Positions 50,913 to 58,974 of a stretch of 60,277 nt of DNA are shown here, piece after piece (positions within the stretch are counted from its first letter, which is position 1; every line of letters begins with the position of its first letter). Position numbers and translations under genes: made by a program. The stretch is from Actinomycetota bacterium (GTDB lineage Bacteria > Actinomycetota > Nitriliruptoria > Nitriliruptorales > Nitriliruptoraceae): assembly GCA_019348135.1 (NCBI GenBank), contig JAHWJY010000004.1, positions 1 through 60,277 of the forward strand. The letters run 5' to 3'. The notes beneath the pieces were generated by a model. It made no database searches, was not told where the DNA came from, and saw only the letters and a program-made list of their open reading frames with translations.

Positions 50913-52265
50913 CTAGGCGCCGGCGGCCGCGCGCGCCTCCTCGATCGTCCGGGACGAGATGACCCGGACCGCCGGGACGAGGGCGAGGGCCATCACGGTC
51001 CCGGCGACGAACCACGGCGCCCGCAGCCCGAACTGGCTCGCGATGACGCCGCCCAGGAACGCCCCGACCGGCATCGAGCCCCAGCCGACGAACCGGTAGA
51101 CGGAGTTCACGCGGCCGAGCAGGTCGTCGGGGATGATGGTCTGTCGCAGGGAGACGGTGACGACGTTCCAGATGACGGCGGTGAAGCCGAAGCCGGCGGA
51201 CAGCGCCCCGACGACGAACGCGTCGGAGCTCGCGCCGGTGGCGATCGGGATCGCCACCGAGCCGAGGAGGGTCGACCACAGGACCGGTCCGCGCCCGAAG
51301 CGCTCGACGATCCGGCCGGCGACGAGGCTCGCGAGGACGGAGCCGGCGGCTCCGGCCGTGAGCAGGAACCCGAAGCCGATCTCGCCGAGACCGAGGATGT
51401 CGGGGTCGGTCGCGAAGAGCGCGAACGTGGCGAAGAACATCATCGACAGCCCGTTCATGAACCCGAGCAGGATCGCCAGCGTGCGCAGCAGCCGGTGGCC
51501 CCACAGCCAGCGCAGGCCCTCCGCGATCTCGGTGCGCATGCGCCGACGCGGGACGCTCGCGCCGGGGGCGACGTCGTCGTCGCGCGCCGGTGCGGTGGGG
51601 TCGGGATCGGCGACGACGCCGGGACCGGCCGACGCGGCCGCGGGCCGACGCGAGGCGTAGCTCCCGGTCATCCAGGCGATCAGCCCCGCCGCGACGAGGA
51701 ACGTGCCGGCGTCGAGCAGGATCGGGACGGCGGCGGCGACCGCGAACAGGAACCCGCCGAGCGGGGGGCCGAGGAACTGGTTGGCGACCATCTCGCCGGC
51801 GTAGAGCCGGCCGTTGGCGCGCTCGAGCTGTGGACGGACGACGACGCTCGGCATGATCGCCTGGGCCGCGTTGTCGAACAGCGTCTCGGCGATGCCCAGG
51901 CAGAACGCCACGACGTAGAGCAGCCAGATGCTCGCCCAGTCCCCGAGGATGGCGAGCCCCAGGACGCCCATGAGCCCGAAGCGGACCACGTTCGCCGTCG
52001 CCATGAGGCGGCGTCGGTCCACCCGGTCCGCGATCGCGCCCGCCTGGAGGGCGAACACGAGCCAGGGGAGACGACCCGCCACGGCAACGCCGGCGAACAG
52101 CGCCGGGTCGCGCGTCAGGGCGGCGGCGAGGAGCGGCAGCGCGGCCGCGTCGATGCCGTCGCCGAGGTTCGAGATGAAGCTCGCCGTCCAGAGCTTGCGG
52201 TAGTTGCTCCCGAGCCGGGCGTCCTGGGGCTCGGCGGCGTCGGGACGCTCGACGGTGGCGGTCAC
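50913..52265 (-). CDS. MFS transporter (EntS/MFS_3-like)
   Basis: 450 residues from GTG 52265, which overlaps the upstream stop by 4 bases. About 12 hydrophobic helices; KLWTASFISNLGDGI at the first helix and ADRVDRRRLMATANVVR (loop 2-3) are marks of the MFS_3 group that includes the enterobactin exporter EntS. A long polar loop with PTAPARDDDVAPG separates the two halves. Probably a small-molecule exporter; substrate unknown. Its stop shares a 14-base sequence with the tpiA stop. Confidence 0.9.
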   Translation of the reverse strand: MTATVERPDAAEPQDARLGSNYRKLWTASFISNLGDGIDAAALPLLAAALTRDPALFAGVAVAGRLPWLVFALQAGAIADRVDRRRLMATANVVRFGLMGVLGLAILGDWASIWLLYVVAFCLGIAETLFDNAAQAIMPSVVVRPQLERANGRLYAGEMVANQFLGPPLGGFLFAVAAAVPILLDAGTFLVAAGLIAWMTGSYASRRPAAASAGPGVVADPDPTAPARDDDVAPGASVPRRRMRTEIAEGLRWLWGHRLLRTLAILLGFMNGLSMMFFATFALFATDPDILGLGEIGFGFLLTAGAAGSVLASLVAGRIVERFGRGPVLWSTLLGSVAIPIATGASSDAFVVGALSAGFGFTAVIWNVVTVSLRQTIIPDDLLGRVNSVYRFVGWGSMPVGAFLGGVIASQFGLRAPWFVAGTVMALALVPAVRVISSRTIEEARAAAGA

Positions 52266-52816
52266 GTGCGGTCCTCGCTCCGGTGCCCGGCGCGGCGGCG
52301 GTACAGGTCGGTCGGTGGGACGTCGGCGCCCGGCCGACCGGCGCGCAGCACCGTCGTGACGTCGAGGCCGTCGAGCAGCGCCTCGAGCTCGTCGTACTCC
52401 CGTCGGCTCTCGACGCGGTCGCTCAGCAGGTGGCGACGCCGCCCGAGCCCACGCGCGACCAGGCCACCGGTGGGGGCCTTCGGGGTGTCGTCGCCACGGA
52501 GGCGGATGGCCGAACGGACCGACCCCGGTGCCCGTTCGATGGCGACCGTCCGGGACCACGGCAGGACGTCGTCGCGGAGGGGGCACACGCGACGGATGCC
52601 CTCGGGCGAGAACTCCGTGCGGCGCGGGTAGTCGAACAGCGCGACCCCCGCCAGACCGACGCCGACCACCAGCGCCACGAGGGCGACGGGCGCGGGTCCC
52701 CGGGCGCTGAGCACGAGCAGGCCGTACCCGAGCAGCACCACCGGGCTGATGGCCGACGACAGCACGCCACGCCAGGAGGTGTGGACGGTCACGGCGTCGC
52801 TCGCGGGTCGGGTCAT
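52262..52816 (-). CDS. Membrane protein with a PH-like domain
   Basis: 184 residues from ATG 52816. Two helices (about 18-34 and 37-56), then FDYPRRTEFSPEGIRRVCPLRDDVLPWSRTVAIE, the pattern of the PH_6/bPH2 domains that follow two helices in actinobacterial membrane proteins. The basic, Arg-rich tail includes GLGRRRHLLSD. Function unknown; co-translated with the MFS gene. Confidence 0.7.
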   Translation of the reverse strand: MTRPASDAVTVHTSWRGVLSSAISPVVLLGYGLLVLSARGPAPVALVALVVGVGLAGVALFDYPRRTEFSPEGIRRVCPLRDDVLPWSRTVAIERAPGSVRSAIRLRGDDTPKAPTGGLVARGLGRRRHLLSDRVESRREYDELEALLDGLDVTTVLRAGRPGADVPPTDLYRRRAGHRSEDRT

Positions 52817-52952
52817 CCGGCGCAGTCTAGGAGCGGCGACGGCCACGGACCGGCAGGTCGGTGCGCTGGAGCCGCCCGGGGCGTAGGCTGGGGCACCGAG
52901 CGCACACGGTCGTCGTCCCACCGGGCCGACGACCGGCAGGAAGGAGCACGCG

Positions 52953-53354
52953 GTGAGCCGCCGCAAGGATCCCCTGGAGTCCCTGCTGGGCCCCCTCGAG
53001 CAGGACGTCATGGACGTGGCGTGGCGCCTCGGCGACGCGACCGTCCGCGATGTCCACGACCAGCTCGCGGCGACCCGCAAGATCGCCTACACGACCGTGA
53101 TGACCACGATGACGCGCCTGGCCGCCAAGGGCCTCCTGCGTCGTGACACCGCCGGTCTCGCGCACCGGTACCGCCCGATGGTCTCCCGCGAGCACTACGC
53201 CCGCGAGACGCTCAGCTCGGTGCTGGGCTGGCTGCTCGAGCGCTACCCGGAGCCCGCCGCCTCCTACCTCGCCGAGGTCGTCGACGCCGTCGACGACGTG
53301 ACCCTCGACCAGCTTCGCTCCGCGGTCGAGCGCCGTCGGAACCTGGAGTCCTGA
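52953..53354 (+). CDS. BlaI/MecI-type transcription repressor
   Basis: 133 residues from GTG 52953 with AGGAAGGAG before it and a TAGGCT hexamer at 52883 as -10. Winged helix (LGPLEQDVMDVAWRLGDATVRDV, TRKIAYTTVMTTMTRLAAKGLL) followed by the dimerisation helices. Family members bind as dimers and are released when cleaved by a partner membrane protease. The M56 peptidase gene starts 5 bases after the stop. No beta-lactamase gene is seen in the window. Confidence 0.94.
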   Translation: MSRRKDPLESLLGPLEQDVMDVAWRLGDATVRDVHDQLAATRKIAYTTVMTTMTRLAAKGLLRRDTAGLAHRYRPMVSREHYARETLSSVLGWLLERYPEPAASYLAEVVDAVDDVTLDQLRSAVERRRNLES

Positions 53355-53359
53355 CCCTC

Positions 53360-54736
53360 GTGCCGGACATGGGTGTCCTCCTGAGCGTGCCGACCGAGAG
53401 CATCACGATCCGCGTGATCGTCGCCTCGGTGGCCGCGGCACTCCTCGGTCGGCTGCTCCTGCGCGTCGGTCTGCGCACCCCGGGCATCCGCGCCGCGACC
53501 GCGTTGGTCCCCGCTGCCGCCCTCATCGCCGTGGTGGGGCTCACCTGGAGCAGCCTCGAGCTGCCCTTCCTGATGCTGCCGGTCGACGCCGCCGACGCCC
53601 TGCCCGTCCCCATCCGGGACAGCTACCTCCACTTCGCCCCGCTGGCGGCTCCCATCATCGTCAGCGCGTGGACGCTCATCGCCGGCGTGCGCATCGTGCT
53701 GCGGATCGGTCGCGGTCGCCGCACGCGGCGCTCCCTGGTCGGTCCCGGGCGGGGTCGCCCGACCGTCCGGGTCCAGCGCATCGCCGACCAGGTCGCACGA
53801 CGGATGCGCGTCCCGACCCCACCGGTGGCGCTCGTGGTGGGCTGTCCCGGCGGCGCCAGCGCCGTCGGCATCCGCCGCCCGGTCATCGTCCTCGACCGCT
53901 CGCTCGCGGCGCGGATGGACGACGAGGAGCTCGAGGGCGTCCTGGCGCACGAGCTCGCCCACCTGCGCCGGCGCGACAACCTCGTGGCCCTGCTCCTCGG
54001 CATCGTGCGCGACGTCTTCTTCTTCGTCCCCGGCGGGCGGTGGGCGCTGCGTCAGCTCCACACCGAGCGCGAGCTCGCGGCCGACCAGTGCGCCGTCCGG
54101 ATCACCCACCGCCCCGGCGCGCTCGCCAGCGGCCTCCTGAAGGTCATCGACGCCAGCCGCCCCGACGCCGCCTGTGCCGCCTTCGTCCCGAGCGGGACCC
54201 TGGTCGGCCGGGTCCAGCACCTCGTCGAGGAGCGTCCCGTCGTCACCCGGACCCGGGGCGGGGTCGAGCTCATCGCCGTCGCCACGGCCCTGTCCGTCGC
54301 CGTCGGTGCCGCCATGGAGGTGCCGGCGATGATCGCCGGCGCGGCCGGGGACCGGGACGCGGTCGCGGTGGTCTGGACCTCCGTCGTGGAGCCGACGGTG
54401 GCCCCCGAGACCGAGGTCGAGCACCGCACCTTCCAGGTCTACCGTCGCAGCCAGCTCGAGACCACGCCGGCGGTCCGGACGACCCCCGTGCCCGTCGTCG
54501 ACGACGACCCCGCCGAGGTGTCACGGGCCGCCCTCGCAGCGTGTGCGACCCCCGGCGCCGTGTGCCCCGAGGCCGACACCCGCCGCAGCCTCCCGATCCA
54601 GCCCCGACCGACGATCCGGGTGGACGACGACCTCGTGGGGCAGTGGAGCGTGTCGTCCCCGGTCGTCTCGAGCGCCACCAACGGCCTCGGCGTCTACTTC
54701 ATGCAGCGCCGGCCCGCCGAGGACCGCGTCCGCTGA
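53360..54736 (+). CDS. M56 (BlaR1-type) membrane metalloprotease
   Basis: 458 residues from GTG 53360. Membrane helices near 14-34, 43-62 and 94-114, zinc motif HELAH at 197-201 and the third ligand in ERELAAD (Glu236 or Glu238). A further hydrophobic segment lies near 305-325, then a Thr/Pro-rich external C-terminal part without a penicillin-binding sensor domain. Together with the BlaI-type repressor it is probably a sensor system; the signal is not BlaR1-like and is unknown. Confidence 0.92.
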   Translation: MPDMGVLLSVPTESITIRVIVASVAAALLGRLLLRVGLRTPGIRAATALVPAAALIAVVGLTWSSLELPFLMLPVDAADALPVPIRDSYLHFAPLAAPIIVSAWTLIAGVRIVLRIGRGRRTRRSLVGPGRGRPTVRVQRIADQVARRMRVPTPPVALVVGCPGGASAVGIRRPVIVLDRSLAARMDDEELEGVLAHELAHLRRRDNLVALLLGIVRDVFFFVPGGRWALRQLHTERELAADQCAVRITHRPGALASGLLKVIDASRPDAACAAFVPSGTLVGRVQHLVEERPVVTRTRGGVELIAVATALSVAVGAAMEVPAMIAGAAGDRDAVAVVWTSVVEPTVAPETEVEHRTFQVYRRSQLETTPAVRTTPVPVVDDDPAEVSRAALAACATPGAVCPEADTRRSLPIQPRPTIRVDDDLVGQWSVSSPVVSSATNGLGVYFMQRRPAEDRVR

Positions 54737-54820
54737 TCCCGCGGGGGGGTCCGCGCCGCAGCCGGATGGCGGGCGGCTGGTAGCCTCCCCGGCCACACCA
54801 CCTCGAAGGACCGCACCCCC

Positions 54821-55045
54821 GTGATCGAGATCGCCCTCATCGTCATCCACGTGATCTTCTCGTTGATGCTGGTGATGTTCATCCTGCTCCACCGGGGGAC
54901 CGGCGGCGGCCTGTCCGACATGTTCGGTGGCGGGGGCGGGGCGCTGCACGGCAACGCGATGGTCGAGAAGAACCTCGACCGGCTGACGGTGGCGGCCGCG
55001 GTCGGGTTCACGATCACCAACGTCCTCCTGGTCCTCATCCACTAG
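54821..55045 (+). CDS. secG: Protein-export membrane protein SecG
   Basis: 74 residues from GTG 54821 with AAGGA 11-15 bases upstream and TAGCCT at 54781 as likely -10. First helix, cytoplasmic Gly-rich loop (RGTGGGLSDMFGGGGGALHG) and second helix, as in all SecG proteins. It stimulates Sec-dependent export by the SecYE channel. Normally follows tpiA; here separated by 10.4 kb. Confidence 0.95.
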   Translation: MIEIALIVIHVIFSLMLVMFILLHRGTGGGLSDMFGGGGGALHGNAMVEKNLDRLTVAAAVGFTITNVLLVLIH

Positions 55046-55067
55046 GACCCCACGTCAGCGGGGCACC

Positions 55068-56744
55068 GTGCGCCCGACGACCCTCCGCGCCCTCGCCGTG
55101 CTGGCATCGGTCGCGCTCGCGACCGGGGCCTGCCGCCGGGACGGGCCCGACGCGGTCCCGTCCGCGACGCCGTCCCCGTCGACGGCCACGACGCAGCCGG
55201 AGCTGCCGCCGGGTGCGACCGAGCTCGGTGGCGGCTCGCTCCGCTTCGCGCTCGGCGCGGATCCCGCGGCGATCGACCCGCGGTTCGTCGCCGACGCCGA
55301 GGGGCGGGTCGTCGTCGACGCCGTGTTCGACTCGTTGGTGCGGCTGGGGCCCGACCTCCGTCCGCGACCTGCGGCGGCGCTGTCGTGGGAGAGCAACGAG
55401 GACGCCACGGAGTTCACGTTCTCGCTCGACCCCGGAGCGACCTTCCACGACGGCTCGCCGGTCACCGCCGGGGACTTCGTGCGTGCGTTCGACCGCATCG
55501 CCTCCGGGACGGCGACGCCGCCGTCCTTCCTCGCCCACCGGCTCGAAGCCGTGGCCGGGTTCGAGGAGGCCCAGACGACCGGTGTGGGGCTGGCGGGACT
55601 GAGCGCGCCCGACCCGACCACCCTGGTGATCCGTCTGCGCTACCCGTACGCCGAGTTCCCCGAGGTGCTCGCCGACCCGAGCCTCGCGCCCGTCCCTGCC
55701 GTGGCGGAGGCGGATCCGGTCGGCTTCGGCGAGCGGCCGATCGGCAACGGCCCGTTCCAGCTGGCCGAGCCCTGGCAGCACGACCAGTTCATCCGGGTGG
55801 CCCGCGCCAGGCCCGCCGCCGAGGGCGGCCCGCGTCTCGACGAGATCGTGTTCCCCATCTACAGCGCCGACCCGGCGGGCGAGGAGCAGTTCGCGGACCT
55901 CGAGGAGGGGCAGCTGCACGTCTCGGAGGTCCCCGTGTCACGGACCGCGCGGGCGGTGGAGGAGTTCGGTCTCTCCGACGACGGCTACCGGGGTCCCGGT
56001 CTCGTCGACGGGCTGACGACCACGGTCTACTACTACGGCTTCAACACCGAGGTCCCGCCCTTCGACGATCCCGACGTCCGCCGGGCCGTGGCGGCACTCA
56101 TCGACCGCGACCGGATCGTCGACACCGTGACCCGCGGGATCCGGGTCGTGGCGGAGGGGGTCGTGCCGCCGTCCATCCCGGGCGCCCAGGAGGAGCCGTG
56201 CCCGTCGTGCGGGTACGACCCGGACCGCGCCCGGGAGCTCCTGGGGGACCGCGAGCTCGAGCCGATCCGGATCCTGCACAACCGGGGACGCACCCACCAG
56301 GGCATCGCCGAGGCCATCGCCCGGGAGATGCGCGCCGTCGGGCTCGAGGTCGAGGTCTCCGCGCTCGACCTGCAGCCCTACGTCCAGACGCTCCGGGCCG
56401 GCGAGATGGGGATGTTCCGGCTCGGGTGGGAGGCCGACCATCCGAGCCCGGGTGCGTACCTGCATCCCCTCTTCGGCTCGGAGCACGTCGCCGGCGACAA
56501 CGTGACCCGCTTCACCGACCCGGAGGTGGACGCCCTGCTGGCGGCCGCCCGTGCGGAGCCCGACGAGGACGCCCGCAACGAGCTCTACCAGGAGGTCGAG
56601 CGGCGTGTCCTCGAGACGGCGGTGGTCGTCCCGGTCTTCTCCTACGCGCACAACCGGGTCGTCGCACCGGAGGTCCGGGACCTCGTCTACGACCCCTTCG
56701 GCACCGTGGACCTCAGCCGCGTCTGGCTGGACGAGACGTCGTAG
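55068..56744 (+). CDS. Orphan family-5 solute-binding lipoprotein A
   Basis: 558 residues from GTG 55068. Lipobox ATGAC with Cys22. Full SBP_bac_5 fold: GSLRFALGADPAAIDPR, FVADAEGRVVVDAVFDSLVRLG, TFHDGSPVTAGDFVRAFDRI, VRRAVAALIDRDRI. Shows two external Cys (EEPCPSCGYD). No permease or ATPase gene next to it; it may deliver solute to the oligopeptide importer 5 kb upstream or to a distant one. Confidence 0.92.
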   Translation: MRPTTLRALAVLASVALATGACRRDGPDAVPSATPSPSTATTQPELPPGATELGGGSLRFALGADPAAIDPRFVADAEGRVVVDAVFDSLVRLGPDLRPRPAAALSWESNEDATEFTFSLDPGATFHDGSPVTAGDFVRAFDRIASGTATPPSFLAHRLEAVAGFEEAQTTGVGLAGLSAPDPTTLVIRLRYPYAEFPEVLADPSLAPVPAVAEADPVGFGERPIGNGPFQLAEPWQHDQFIRVARARPAAEGGPRLDEIVFPIYSADPAGEEQFADLEEGQLHVSEVPVSRTARAVEEFGLSDDGYRGPGLVDGLTTTVYYYGFNTEVPPFDDPDVRRAVAALIDRDRIVDTVTRGIRVVAEGVVPPSIPGAQEEPCPSCGYDPDRARELLGDRELEPIRILHNRGRTHQGIAEAIAREMRAVGLEVEVSALDLQPYVQTLRAGEMGMFRLGWEADHPSPGAYLHPLFGSEHVAGDNVTRFTDPEVDALLAAARAEPDEDARNELYQEVERRVLETAVVVPVFSYAHNRVVAPEVRDLVYDPFGTVDLSRVWLDETS

Positions 56745-56752
56745 GAGCAACG

Positions 56753-58267
56753 GTGGCGGACGGGCGACAGCGGGGGAGCGGCGGGACGGCTGGGTTCGTC
56801 GTCCTGGCCGCCCTGAGCCTCCTCGCTGCCTGCTCCGCCCCGTCCGCGGAGGTGGAACGGCCGCCCACGGAGGCCGCGGAGCTCGCCGCCGTGCCGCTGG
56901 CGGCGCAACGGTCGCCGGCCGGCGTCGTGCGGGTCGCCTACCCCGACGAGCCCGCCGGCTTCCTCGACCTCCGGCACGACGACGCAGCCGCCGCCGACCT
57001 CGGCGCGATCTGGGGGCTGCCGATGTTCCGGGTCGACCCCCACGGCCAGCTGGCCGCCGGGCTGGTGGCGCACTGGGAGACGAGCTCGGCGCCCGACGGC
57101 GGTTGGCGGATCGAGCTCGCGCTCCGGGAGGGTCGGTGGTCGGACGGGTCAGCGGTCACCGCCGCGGATGTCGTGGCGACGCTGGAGGCGCTCCGCGCCG
57201 GCCCCCGTGCCGCCGAGCTCGCGCCCCTGACGTCCGTGACCGCCGTCGACGACCGGAGGGTGCAGCTCGGGTTCCGGATGCCGTACGGGCGGTGGTGGTC
57301 GCTCCTCGACGGTGTCGGGGTCCTGCCGGCGACCGTCCTGGCGGGCTCCGGTCCCGATGCCTACGCGGACGACATCCCGGTCGCCGGCGGGTGGTTCTCG
57401 CTGGGGGAGCACGTGCCCGGGCTCCGCACGAGCTTCGTGGCGAACCCGGACGGGGCCCTCGGCGCACCCGGGGTCGAACGGCTTGAGGTGCTGGTGGTGC
57501 CGCGCTACGAGGCGGCGCTGGGCATGCTCCGCGAGGGTGAGGTCGACGCGGTGCTCGGCTACCTGGCACTCAACCCCGTCGAGCGCGCCCGTCGCGTGGA
57601 TGACGTGCAGGCGGCCGCCCCGATCGGCGGGACGACCGTGACGTTGGCGTGGCGGCCCGCCGGACCGCTCGGCGCGCCCGCGGCCGCCCCGCGACGGCGG
57701 GCCATCGCCGCCGCCCTCGACGTGAGCCAGCTCGTGGAGGGCCTCCTGGGACCGTCCGGCGCGCCGGCCTCCTCCGTCGTGCCCGGCGCCGCCCCGGGGG
57801 CGACGCCGTCGGACGACCCCGTCGCCGACGTCGGCGAGCCGGTCGTGGTCCTCCCGCGTTGGCAGGAGGCGACCGCGTTCACCGCGCGGGCGTTGCAGCG
57901 CGACCTCCGGACCGCCGGCGGTGGCATGGCGCTGGTGGGCGAGGTCACGCCGGACGTCGTCGGGCTCGCGCGCTCGACCGGCGACGGGGCGCTGGTGGCT
58001 CGCCGGGCCGGGCCGTGGCCGACGCTCGTGGGCTCGGTCCACGACCCCGCGCTGGCGCTCGCCGGTGACGCCGGCGGGCCGGGATCCGCGGCGTTGTCCG
58101 ACGCGTTGGCGGGGGCCGCGGAGGACGCGCTCGTGGTCCCGCTGTACCGCATCGGGGTGGCCCACGCGTGGTCGGACGCCCTGATCGGGGTGCGTCCGTC
58201 GGCCTGGCCGGGGCTCGCGTTCTGGGACGCCGGCGCGTGGGCCGTGGCGGTCCCGGGAGGCCCCTGA
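56753..58267 (+). CDS. Orphan family-5 solute-binding lipoprotein B, divergent
   Basis: 504 residues from GTG 56753 (GGAG 7 bases before). Lipobox LLAAC with Cys27. Recognisable family-5 features: GVVRVAYPDEPAGFLDL, LREGRWSDGSAVTAADVVATL, PRRRAIAAALDVSQLVEGLL. Compared with the preceding gene it is shorter and lacks much of the middle domain, and its ligand-site region reads differently. Eight bases separate the two genes, so they are probably one transcript; how two binding proteins are used together is unknown. Confidence 0.82.
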   Translation: MADGRQRGSGGTAGFVVLAALSLLAACSAPSAEVERPPTEAAELAAVPLAAQRSPAGVVRVAYPDEPAGFLDLRHDDAAAADLGAIWGLPMFRVDPHGQLAAGLVAHWETSSAPDGGWRIELALREGRWSDGSAVTAADVVATLEALRAGPRAAELAPLTSVTAVDDRRVQLGFRMPYGRWWSLLDGVGVLPATVLAGSGPDAYADDIPVAGGWFSLGEHVPGLRTSFVANPDGALGAPGVERLEVLVVPRYEAALGMLREGEVDAVLGYLALNPVERARRVDDVQAAAPIGGTTVTLAWRPAGPLGAPAAAPRRRAIAAALDVSQLVEGLLGPSGAPASSVVPGAAPGATPSDDPVADVGEPVVVLPRWQEATAFTARALQRDLRTAGGGMALVGEVTPDVVGLARSTGDGALVARRAGPWPTLVGSVHDPALALAGDAGGPGSAALSDALAGAAEDALVVPLYRIGVAHAWSDALIGVRPSAWPGLAFWDAGAWAVAVPGGP

Positions 58268-58282
58268 GCCGCGGTCCGCGCG

Positions 58283-58312
58283 TTCGCGTCGGCCATCCTC
58301 CAGGGCTATGCT
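58283..58312 (+). promoter_or_regulatory. Putative promoter of tRNA-Leu
   Basis: TTCGCG (58283-58288), 18-base spacer, TATGCT (58307-58312), 34 bases before the mature tRNA 5' end. Confidence 0.45.
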
Positions 58313-58345
58313 CCCGCTCCCGCGGGGGCCTCTCCCGCGAGTCAC

Positions 58346-58432
58346 GCGCGAGTGGCGGAATTGGCAGACGCGCACGGTTGAGGGCCGTGTGTCTTAACAG
58401 ACGTGGGAGTTCAAGTCTCCCCTCGCGCACCA
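58346..58432 (+). tRNA. tRNA-Leu, anticodon GAG, with encoded CCA
   Basis: Acceptor stem GCGCGAG pairs with CTCGCGC, discriminator A, CCA encoded. D-arm with GAATTGGCAGAC, anticodon stem ACGG/CCGT around loop TTGAGGG (anticodon GAG), long variable arm of a class II tRNA, T-loop TTCAAGT. Reads CUC and CUU. The 3' end is 11 bases from the stop of the convergent selenoprotein gene. Confidence 0.97.
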
Positions 58433-58443
58433 CACCTCACGAC

Positions 58444-58974
58444 CTACCCGGCGGTCACGCGCCGCACGGCCTCCGCCAGGAGACCGTCCGCGTAGCCCGC
58501 CACGACCTCGGCCGGCAGCGGCTGGATCGGGTGCGCCACCTCGACGAGGCGCTGCTGCGGCATCGCCAGGGCGCGCGCCTGCTCCTCGGCCTCGGCCCGG
58601 AACGGCTCGGTGCCGAACAGCGCGGCGGGCGTCCCACGCGACTCGAGGGTGATGACGTCGTGCAGACCGCACGACACGCAGCTGCCTCAGTCCGCGAGCG
58701 CGACGAGGACCGCCCCACAGCGCTCCGCCTCGGCGAGCACGTCCGCCGGCGCGGGCCGCGCGAACGTCGGCTTGCGCAGACGCACGACGTCGGCGACGTC
58801 GTGGCCCGTCCGGAGCAGGTGCTCGACACGGTCGAGGAACTCCTGGCCGCGCGGCTTGGAGATGTCGAGGAGACCGACCGTCACGCCGGCGAGGGAGGCC
58901 GGCCGCGGGGCGTCCGGGACGGGCTCGCGCACGTGCTCGTCGAGCGGGCTCACGTAGGGACCGGTCGTGGTCAC
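58444..58974 (-). CDS. UGSC-family selenoprotein with in-frame TGA (Sec96)
   Basis: 176 residues when the TGA at 58687-58689 is read as selenocysteine. Start GTG 58974, overlapping the upstream stop by 4 bases (GTGA). The part before TGA ends ...AVLVALAD, then U96-G97-S98-C99-V-S-C102-GLHDVITLESRG, and the frame continues to 58444. Reading TGA as stop would leave an ORF of 95 residues without its redox motif and a 77-residue orphan starting mid-motif with no ribosome site. U-x-x-C is a thioredoxin-like redox arrangement, here at the start of a helix-like segment. The C-terminal 70 residues look helical and hydrophilic, with LxxLPAEVVAGYADGLL. From memory the UGSC family has Sec or Cys at this site and unknown function. 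No other Sec genes are in the window. Confidence 0.88.
58657..58675 (-). promoter_or_regulatory. SECIS element of the UGSC selenoprotein gene
   Basis: On the mRNA strand: GUCGUGC-GGUCU-GCACGAC, a perfect 7-bp stem with a 5-base loop, extendable by two wobble pairs. The loop begins 18 bases after the UGA, and contains the G-G-U expected for SelB binding. As I recall, E. coli fdhF has GGUCU followed by GCAC at the same distance. No bulged U is obvious here, unlike in fdhF. The hairpin lies inside the coding sequence (V-S-C-G-L-H-D), as bacterial SECIS elements do. Confidence 0.85.
58687..58689 (-). other. In-frame TGA read as selenocysteine
   Basis: Codon 96 of the UGSC gene, in the context GAC-TGA-GGC-AGC-TGC (Asp-Sec-Gly-Ser-Cys). 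The frame is open for 95 codons before and 80 after it. Confidence 0.85.

Noticed and set aside
58444-58677. A separate 77-residue gene starting at GTG 58677
   Set aside because: It has no ribosome site, starts in the middle of the UGSC motif, and is in the same frame as the preceding 95 codons; it is the C-terminal part of the selenoprotein.
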